Shown piece after piece: positions 1 to 4,217 of a stretch of DNA of 6,501 nucleotides. The position numbers and the translations under genes were made by a program. Within the stretch, counting starts at the first letter, position 1. The number at the start of each line of letters is the position of its first letter. The notes under the pieces are model-generated. The model was not told the origin of the DNA. It was given only the letters and a program-made list of their open reading frames with translations, and did not search any database. The DNA is from Lysobacteraceae bacterium (GTDB lineage Bacteria > Pseudomonadota > Gammaproteobacteria > Xanthomonadales > Xanthomonadaceae): positions 1-6,501 of the forward strand of contig SEHC01000335.1 in assembly GCA_004173415.1 (NCBI GenBank), in the 5' to 3' direction.

Positions 1-171
1 TCCTTCACCCTGCCGGGCCTGTTGAAGATCAGCGCCGTCAGCGTGCCGGCCAAGGCCAAGCGCAAGGGCATCAACCCGTTCACCAAGGAAGAGCAGTGGT
101 TCGCCGCCAAGCCCGCCTCGGTCAAGGTCAAGGTGCGCCCGCTGAAGAAGCTGAAGGACGCCGCTGCCTGA
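1..171 (+). CDS. HU-family DNA-binding protein, C-terminal part
   Basis: The window begins inside this gene; the last 56 codons are present, ending in TGA at 169-171. The visible part reads as the C-terminal half of an HU/IHF-type histone-like protein: a FTLPGLLKI strand, the basic stretch VPAKAKRKG, then INPFTKEEQWFAAKPASVKV and the end VRPLKKLKDA. In HU proteins this region holds the DNA-contacting beta-arm and the last helix. It is rich in Lys and Ala, as in the Xanthomonadaceae variants, which usually also carry a Lys/Ala-rich N-terminal tail that lies outside this window. The expected role is dimeric, low-specificity DNA bending and nucleoid compaction in the cytoplasm. A hairpin terminator follows 24 nt after the stop, so the gene is transcribed apart from what follows. 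Confidence 0.85.
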   Translation, partial: SFTLPGLLKISAVSVPAKAKRKGINPFTKEEQWFAAKPASVKVKVRPLKKLKDAAA

Positions 172-195
172 TCGCAGCGCTCCAGGTTGCAACTG

Positions 196-228
196 CTCGG
201 GACGGCCATGCCGTCCCGAGTCGTTTCT
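196..228 (+). terminator. Rho-independent terminator of the HU-like gene
   Basis: A perfect 11-bp inverted repeat, CTCGGGACGGC at 196-206 and its complement at 210-220, encloses the 3-nt loop CAT (or 10 bp with a 5-nt loop). It is followed by a short T-rich stretch, TCGTTTCT (221-228). It lies 24 nt after the stop of the HU-like gene. The stem is strong and GC-rich; the T-tract is interrupted, which is common in high-GC genomes. Confidence 0.8.
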
Positions 229-264
229 GGAACCTCGATCCGCAGCGACTGGCACAAGTCATGG

Positions 265-297
265 TTGACGGTCGCGCATCGCGCCCACAGATAGACA
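265..297 (+). promoter_or_regulatory. Possible promoter for the DUF533-M23 unit
   Basis: TTGACG at 265-270 matches five of six bases of the sigma-70 -35 consensus. It lies in the gap between the terminator and the DUF533 gene, where a promoter is needed. No good -10 is found at 16-18 bp spacing. The best AT-containing hexamer, TAGACA at 292-297, sits 21 bp downstream, which is long. It is about 31 nt before the start codon, similar to the -10-like boxes of the neighbouring genes. Confidence 0.3.
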
Positions 298-328
298 GGA
301 CCATCCCCACCGGCAGGAAACAACACCC

Positions 329-991
329 ATGAAACTCCAGGGCTTTCTCGACCATCTCCTAAAGTCCGCGCCTGGCGGCGCACAGCAGGCGTCGCCCCAG
401 GCTCCCGCCCAAGGCGGACTGGGTGGAATGCTCAACGCCGATTTCGGCAAGGGCGCCCTCGCCGGCGGCGCATTGGGCCTGTTGTTGGGCAAGAACAGGA
501 CTACCCGCAAGCTGGCGACCTACGGCGGCTTGGCCACCATCGGGGTGATGGCCTACAAGGCCTATGGTGAATACCGGCAACAGCAAGACGGCGGCGCGGC
601 GGTCGAAGCGCAGACCGTCGATCGGCTGCCGCCGGCCCAGGCAGAATTGCACAGCCAGGCGATCCTGCGTGCGCTGGTCGCCGCGGCCAAGGCCGATGGC
701 CACATCGATGCACGCGAACGCCAGGTGATCGAAGGCGAGTTCAGCCGCATCAGCCAGGACGCGGAGCTGCAGCAATGGCTGCACGCCGAACTGGAGAAAC
801 CGCTGGACCCGGCCGAAGTCGCGCGCTCGGCGAGCACCCCGGAAATCGCCTCGGAGATGTACCTGGCCAGCCTGATGGCAGCCGACGAACAGAGCTTCAT
901 GGAACGCGCCTACCTGGACGAGCTGGCGCGCCAGCTCAAGCTCGACGACACGCTCAAGCAGAAGCTGGAGCAACAGGTCAGGCTGGGCTGA
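329..991 (+). CDS. DUF533 / TerB-domain protein (YebE-like)
   Basis: This 220-residue protein has the DUF533 layout of E. coli YebE. Residues 1-36 form a short N-terminal segment (FLDHLLKS, then a Gln/Ala/Gly-rich linker). Residues about 40-80 are Gly/Ala-rich and moderately hydrophobic, with GALAGGALGLLLG, then TTRKLATYGG, then AYKAYGEYRQQ, which is typical of the family and probably membrane-associating. Residues about 105-217 form an alpha-helical TerB-like domain with an acidic KADGHID motif at 121-127. TerB-type domains are linked to metal sensing, but the function of DUF533 proteins is unknown. The start at 329 is supported by AGGAA at 315-319, 9 nt upstream. The next gene begins 9 nt after the stop, so the two are probably cotranscribed. 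I am confident of the family but cannot give a function. Confidence 0.85.
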   Translation: MKLQGFLDHLLKSAPGGAQQASPQAPAQGGLGGMLNADFGKGALAGGALGLLLGKNRTTRKLATYGGLATIGVMAYKAYGEYRQQQDGGAAVEAQTVDRLPPAQAELHSQAILRALVAAAKADGHIDARERQVIEGEFSRISQDAELQQWLHAELEKPLDPAEVARSASTPEIASEMYLASLMAADEQSFMERAYLDELARQLKLDDTLKQKLEQQVRLG

Positions 992-1000
992 CTTCGACCC

Positions 1001-1573
1001 ATGGCCGGCACCCCGAGCGGCCGCCACGTCCGCGCTGCGGCGCTGGCGCGGGGATTGGCGTGGCTGGCTGTACTGTTCCTGCTGGCTTGGCTGGCGGCCT
1101 GGTCATGGCAGCAGCCGTTCATGGCCAAGCCGCGCATGCTCTGGGAGCTGGCGAACTCTCCGACGCCGGCGGCATTGCCGGTCCCGGTCGAGGGCGTGCG
1201 CGCCAGCCGCATCGCCGACACCTTCGGCGCGCCCCGCGGCGGCGGTCGCAGCCATGCCGGCGTGGACATCTTCGCCAGCCGCGGCGCCACGGTGTCCAGC
1301 GCCACCCGCGGGATAGTCGTTTCCGTGCGTGAGGGCGGGCTCGGTGGCCGCCAGGTCTGGGTGATGGGTCCGGGCCGGCAACGCCACTATTACGCCCACC
1401 TAGACGATTGGTGGCCCGGGCTGGCGAACGGCGACCTGGTGGAAGCCGGCACCCCGCTGGGCAGGGTCGGCACCACCGGCAACGCACGCGGTACGCCACC
1501 GCACCTGCACTACGGCATCTATGGCAGCGCGGGAGTCGTCGACCCGCTGCCGCTGCTCCAGGCCGCCCGCTAA
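1001..1573 (+). CDS. M23-family (LytM-type) metallopeptidase, membrane-anchored
   Basis: This 190-residue protein has a basic N-terminus, one hydrophobic segment at about residues 16-35 and an M23 peptidase domain at about 66-185. The zinc site is complete: H85 and D89 in RSHAGVDIFA, and H168-L-H170 in TPPHLHYGIY. The catalytic H133 sits in HYYAHL. M23 enzymes are periplasmic endopeptidases that cut peptide cross-links or stems in peptidoglycan; because the key residues are intact, it is likely an active hydrolase rather than an EnvC/NlpD-like activator. At 190 residues it is a minimal form with no LysM, SH3 or coiled-coil region. The hydrophobic segment lacks a clear cleavage site, so it is probably a membrane anchor. 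The ATG at 1001 has no convincing ribosome site, so translation may be coupled to the DUF533 gene 9 nt upstream. The specific substrate bond cannot be told from the sequence. Confidence 0.9.
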   Translation: MAGTPSGRHVRAAALARGLAWLAVLFLLAWLAAWSWQQPFMAKPRMLWELANSPTPAALPVPVEGVRASRIADTFGAPRGGGRSHAGVDIFASRGATVSSATRGIVVSVREGGLGGRQVWVMGPGRQRHYYAHLDDWWPGLANGDLVEAGTPLGRVGTTGNARGTPPHLHYGIYGSAGVVDPLPLLQAAR

Positions 1574-1640
1574 ACCCCGGGCCGGAATGGTGGAACAGTG
1601 CATCACGACTCGCACCCTCGTTGCCCCGGCCGGGCGGACC

Positions 1641-1646
1641 TATCTT
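1641..1646 (+). promoter_or_regulatory. Putative -10 box (TATCTT) before the DUF3861 gene
   Basis: TATCTT lies 29 nt before the proposed start at 1676, in a 102-nt gap between genes. The only -35-like hexamer, TTGCCC at 1621-1626, is just 14 bp away, so the promoter call is weak. A 10-bp self-complementary sequence, CCCGGCCGGG, sits just upstream at 1625-1634. If this box is real, a start at 1598 for the downstream gene is impossible, which favours 1676. Confidence 0.3.
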
Positions 1647-1675
1647 TCAGGTACCCCCCGCCTGCCGAAAATGCC

Positions 1676-1984
1676 ATGTCGAACAACCGCCACCGTTACC
1701 GCATCACCGTCACGCCCGTCGAAAGCGACGGTCTGCAATGCCAGGGGCGATGCACGATCGAGTTCGAGCACGCCTGCCATGACGACTGGATGCGGCTCCT
1801 GGAAGCCATGCAGCAGCAGCGCGGCCTGCGCGGCGACGAACGCGCCGCGTTGACCGTCGCCACCAAGCTGCTCAGCGGCCTGATGCTGGAGCATCGCAAG
1901 GACCCAGACGACCTGTTCGCCCCCCTTCGCCCGCACATGGGCGAGTTCATCAAGGGCCTCAAGCAGCGCAACGGCCTGCCCTGA
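1676..1984 (+). CDS. DUF3861 domain protein
   Basis: This small cytoplasmic protein has 102 residues when started at 1676. It matches the DUF3861 pattern throughout: an N-terminal strand RYRITVTP (7-14), a central helical part with HDDWMRLLEAM (35-45) and DERAALTVATKLL (54-66), then LMLEHRKDP (69-77) and the end RPHMGEFIKGLK (85-96). No biochemical function is known for the family. The frame is open back to an ATG at 1598, but the 26 extra residues (Pro/Arg-rich, beginning MHHDSHPRC) have no family resemblance, and a -10-like box falls inside them. MSNNRHRYRI is therefore the better start. There is no clear Shine-Dalgarno sequence. The gene stands alone, 102 nt after the peptidase gene and 51 nt before the next. 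Confidence 0.8.
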   Translation: MSNNRHRYRITVTPVESDGLQCQGRCTIEFEHACHDDWMRLLEAMQQQRGLRGDERAALTVATKLLSGLMLEHRKDPDDLFAPLRPHMGEFIKGLKQRNGLP

Positions 1985-2002
1985 GCTGCGCGACGGGCGC
2001 GA

Positions 2003-2008
2003 TATGCT
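2003..2008 (+). promoter_or_regulatory. Putative -10 box (TATGCT) before the Cdd1-type gene
   Basis: TATGCT ends 27 nt before the start codon at 2036. A poor -35, CTGAGC at 1981-1986, lies 16 bp upstream and overlaps the stop codon of the DUF3861 gene. This arrangement would give a 5' leader of about 20 nt. Confidence 0.35.
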
Positions 2009-2035
2009 GGATGCCCGCCCACCCAGGACCCGTGG

Positions 2036-2320
2036 ATGAAAGCGCGAACTGCCGGACAAGCCACGCAACTGCTGCACGTTCCCAACATCGGCAAGGCGAT
2101 GGTGGAGGACCTCAAGCTGCTGGGCATCTCTTTCCCGAGCCAGCTCGCAGGCAAGGATCCGCTGGTCCTCTACCAGCGCCTTTGCGAAGCAACCGCCGCA
2201 CGCCACGACCCCTGCGTACTCGACACGTTCATCAGCGCAGTGCGTTTCATGGAAGGCGCGCCTGCGCTGCCGTGGTGGTACTACACCGCCGAACGCAAGC
2301 GTCGGCACCCCGGCCTGTAG
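2036..2320 (+). CDS. Helix-hairpin-helix protein, Cdd1 ("pathogenicity locus") family
   Basis: This 94-residue protein has a helix-hairpin-helix core near the N-terminus, LLHVPNIGKAMVEDLKLLGI (12-31), followed by PSQLAGKDPLVLYQRLC (34-50). It then has the family signature RHDPCVLD (56-63) and an aromatic block PWWYYT (79-84) before a basic tail ERKRRH. This is the full length and motif order of the Cdd1 family, often labelled pathogenicity locus or mitomycin-resistance protein. The helix-hairpin-helix implies sugar-phosphate backbone DNA binding. The conserved Cys60 and the Trp pair are family hallmarks of unknown purpose, and the labels rest on thin evidence. The start is supported by AGGA at 2025-2028, 7 nt upstream. 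It appears to be a single-gene unit. Confidence 0.85.
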   Translation: MKARTAGQATQLLHVPNIGKAMVEDLKLLGISFPSQLAGKDPLVLYQRLCEATAARHDPCVLDTFISAVRFMEGAPALPWWYYTAERKRRHPGL

Positions 2321-2364
2321 GCCGCACCTCGCGCCGGATTGGGCCGGCATTCACCGTCGCGGGT

Positions 2365-2370
2365 TATGGT
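2365..2370 (+). promoter_or_regulatory. Putative -10 box (TATGGT) of the DUF1439 operon
   Basis: TATGGT ends 26 nt before the start at 2397. The only -35-like hexamer, TTGGGC at 2339-2344, is 20 bp away, which is longer than ideal. A perfect 10-bp palindrome, CTCCGCGGAG at 2380-2389, lies between the predicted start of transcription and the ATG and contains the GGAG ribosome site. Confidence 0.35.
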
Positions 2371-2396
2371 GCGGTTTCACTCCGCGGAGCCAATGC

Positions 2397-2999
2397 ATGC
2401 GCGCAAGCAAACTTCTCGTCCCGGCCCTGTTCGCCGGCCTGCTGCTGGCCGGCTGCAGCACCCTGGATACCGTCTCGGGATGGCTGAGCAACCGCGTAGC
2501 CTTCACCGCACCCCAACTGCAGCGCCACCTGGACAACAGCTTCCCGCGCGACTTCGACAAGCTGGGCGGGCTGGTTTCCGCCACCCTGAGCCAACCGCGC
2601 CTGAGCATTCCCGCGGGCGACACCCGCTTGCGCCTGGACTTCGATATCCGGGTCAATGCACTGGGTGCCCGCGACGTTACCCGCGGCCACTTCGCCCTGG
2701 CCAGTGGCCTGCGCTACGACCCTGCCACCCAGGGCCTGCACCTGAAGGACCCCGAACTGCTGAGCATCGACATGCCCAACACCGGCAGCATGCTCAAGGG
2801 CGGCACCCGCGAACTGCTCAATGCCGTGCTGGTGGAATACGCCAGGGAGGAACCGGTCTACCGGCTGGACAGCGCCCTGTTGCGCAACCTGCCCGCCGGC
2901 AAGCGCATTGGATCCACCGAAATCGAGAACGGCCTGGTGTCCGACTGGACAGGTGAGCCATGGAATTGCCCCACACCCCTTCCCCCGCCCGGTGGTTGA
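2397..2999 (+). CDS. DUF1439 (YceB-like) lipoprotein, probable frameshift at 3' end
   Basis: The frame encodes 200 residues with a lipoprotein signal peptide (MRASKLLVPALFAGLLLAGC; acylated Cys20), followed by a DUF1439 domain: FTAPQLQRHLDNSFPRDFDKLGGL (36-59), LSIPAGDTRL (69-78), ASGLRYDP (102-109) and VEYAREEPVYRLD (146-158). E. coli YceB is the family reference, a lipoprotein of unknown function whose fold I recall being compared with TULIP lipid-binding domains. GGAG at 2386-2389, 7 nt upstream, supports the start. The final 19 residues (SDWTGEPWNCPTPLPPPGG) do not look like the family, and the frame overlaps the next gene by 40 nt. One extra G around 2936-2939 would give ENGLVVRLDR and a TGA at 2954-2956, matching the paralogue's STRIEGGRVILRFD and leaving a 3-nt gap to the next ATG. 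A one-base loss, real or from sequencing, is likely. Confidence 0.85.
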   Translation: MRASKLLVPALFAGLLLAGCSTLDTVSGWLSNRVAFTAPQLQRHLDNSFPRDFDKLGGLVSATLSQPRLSIPAGDTRLRLDFDIRVNALGARDVTRGHFALASGLRYDPATQGLHLKDPELLSIDMPNTGSMLKGGTRELLNAVLVEYAREEPVYRLDSALLRNLPAGKRIGSTEIENGLVSDWTGEPWNCPTPLPPPGG

Positions 3000-3568
3000 A
3001 AGCGGCCTGCGTGGCGCTGGTACTGGCCTGCGCCCCGCTCGCGGTGATCGCCGCCCCGGCAGACAATGAACTCGGCATCGATGCGCCACGGATCCAGCAA
3101 TACCTGGCGGGCGAGTTCCCCCGCGACCTCGACGCCCTGGGTGGCCTGTTGACCCTGACCGCGCGCGATCCGGAAGTGAGCATCCCGGCAAGCGGCCAAC
3201 GCGTGCTGGTCGCGTTCACCGCCAGCGCCGCGTCCGCTGGCGGGGAGCCCACGCCGGTCGGACGCATCCACATGAGCAGCGGCCTGCGCTTCGACCCGCA
3301 GCGTGGCGCGCTGTTCCTGGAACAGCCGACGCTGGACAAGGTGCAAGCGGCTTCGCCCGGCCAGGAAGTGGACGAAAAGACCCGCCTGCTGCTCAACCTG
3401 TGGCTGGCCGACTACGCGGACAAGGAAGCGCTTTATGAACTCGATGCGGCCACCAGCCGCAGCCTTGGCGGCATCAAGGTCGAGTCCACCCGCATCGAGG
3501 GCGGTCGCGTCATCCTGCGATTCGACCAGCCCGTCGCCCTGCCAGAGGCCGGCGATGCGCTGGAGTAG
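2960..3568 (+). CDS. Secreted DUF1439 (YceB-like) protein, tandem paralogue
   Basis: This 202-residue protein has a Sec signal peptide (basic R11/K14, hydrophobic core 16-31, likely cut near VIAA-PA at 30-34) and no lipobox cysteine at the cut site, so it should be a soluble periplasmic protein. The DUF1439 domain aligns along its length with the preceding protein: IDAPRIQQYLAGEFPRDLDALGG (40-62), VSIPASGQRV (73-82), SSGLRFDPQRG (107-117), LADYADKEALYELD (149-162) and STRIEGGRVILRFD (176-189). The pair is therefore a tandem duplication that has diverged in anchoring. The ATG at 2960 has AGGTG at 2951-2955, only 4 nt away, inside the end of the upstream gene, so translation is probably coupled. 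The lipoprotein gene that follows overlaps its end by 14 nt. Biochemical role unknown; lipid handling in the envelope is a guess. Confidence 0.85.
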   Translation: MELPHTPSPARWLKAACVALVLACAPLAVIAAPADNELGIDAPRIQQYLAGEFPRDLDALGGLLTLTARDPEVSIPASGQRVLVAFTASAASAGGEPTPVGRIHMSSGLRFDPQRGALFLEQPTLDKVQAASPGQEVDEKTRLLLNLWLADYADKEALYELDAATSRSLGGIKVESTRIEGGRVILRFDQPVALPEAGDALE

Positions 3569-4217
3569 GTCGCTCGTCGGCGCAGCGATGCTGTGCGCCT
3601 GCCTGGCCACGGGCTGCCAAAAGACCGGTTCGGCAGCTGCACCGTCCGTGGAGACGGGCCAGGCCGGGGCCGTTGCCACGCCGTCCATCCCGCCTCCGCC
3701 CGCCAATCCCGGCCAGCCGGTGGAAGCCGCGACGCCCGCCATGCTGCAGGCGGGGCCCGGCGATGCGGCCAGGGCGGTGGTGGTCGACTACTACGCGGCG
3801 CTCAATGCGGGCGACCACGCTGCCGCCTATGCGCGATGGAGCGACGGTGGCGCGGCGAGCGGGCAAGGTTTCGAGGATTTCGCCAAGGGCTACGCCAACA
3901 CCCTTTCGATCCAGGCGCAGGTGGGCGAAGCGCACGACCTGCAGGGTGCTGCCGGCTCGCAGTACATCGAGGTCCCCGTGCAGCTGGTTGCCAGCCAGCG
4001 CGACGGCAGCAAGCGCCATTACCGGGGGAAGTTCTTCCTGCGCGCCGTGCTGGTTGCTCGTCGTCGCGCAGGTCGAAACTGTCCAGCAGTTGCTGGCTTG
4101 CGTCACGCGAGGAACCCTCGAACATCGCCCCGCCGCGCGCGTACACCACGTACAGGTCCGACAGGGGCGCCAGTTCGTAGCGGTAGCGCACCTGGAACCC
4201 GAGGTTGCGCAAGCTGA
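3555..4217 (+). CDS. NTF2/SnoaL-like lipoprotein, 3' end lost at a fusion junction
   Basis: The ATG at 3555 overlaps the previous gene's end by 14 nt and has AGAGG at 3544-3548, 6 nt upstream, so it belongs to the DUF1439 operon. The N-terminus is a lipoprotein signal (MRWSRSLVGAAMLCACLATGC; Cys21). A Pro/Ala/Gly-rich linker (about 22-68) follows, then the start of a domain resembling NTF2/SnoaL-like folds: ARAVVVDYYAALNAGDHAAA (72-91), YARWSDGGAASGQGFEDFAKGY (92-113) and SQYIEVPVQLVASQRDGSKR (135-154). From residue 167-168 (about 4054) the frame passes into DNA that is antisense to the DUF5916 gene, giving an Arg/Pro/Gly-rich tail to a stop at 4215-4217. Proteins of this type normally finish with another strand or two, often with a W-x-I motif, which are missing here. 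The genuine part is about 3555-4053. The family assignment is by pattern only and the function is unknown. Confidence 0.65.
   Translation: MRWSRSLVGAAMLCACLATGCQKTGSAAAPSVETGQAGAVATPSIPPPPANPGQPVEAATPAMLQAGPGDAARAVVVDYYAALNAGDHAAAYARWSDGGAASGQGFEDFAKGYANTLSIQAQVGEAHDLQGAAGSQYIEVPVQLVASQRDGSKRHYRGKFFLRAVLVARRRAGRNCPAVAGLRHARNPRTSPRRARTPRTGPTGAPVRSGSAPGTRGCAS

Noticed and set aside
1598..1675. N-terminal extension of the DUF3861 protein from the ATG at 1598
   Set aside because: The added 26 residues are Pro/Arg-rich and unlike the family, and a -10-like box lies inside them.
2334..2349. Possible terminator hairpin after the Cdd1-type gene (GCCGG / CCGGC)
   Set aside because: The stem is only 5 bp and no T-tract follows.
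2380..2389. Palindrome CTCCGCGGAG over the ribosome site of the DUF1439 lipoprotein
   Set aside because: It has no loop, so it cannot form an RNA hairpin as it stands. A 10-bp GC-rich palindrome is easily found by chance; an operator role is possible but unsupported.
2858..3742. Long minus-strand open frame (294 codons) opposite the DUF1439 and lipoprotein genes
   Set aside because: It is compositionally odd, has no recognisable domain or signal, and lies opposite three genes with clear signal peptides and family motifs.
3802..4217. A true sense-antisense overlapping gene pair
   Set aside because: Within the overlap each strand shows family-like sequence on only one side of about 4054. This fits a junction between two truncated genes better than evolved overlapping coding.
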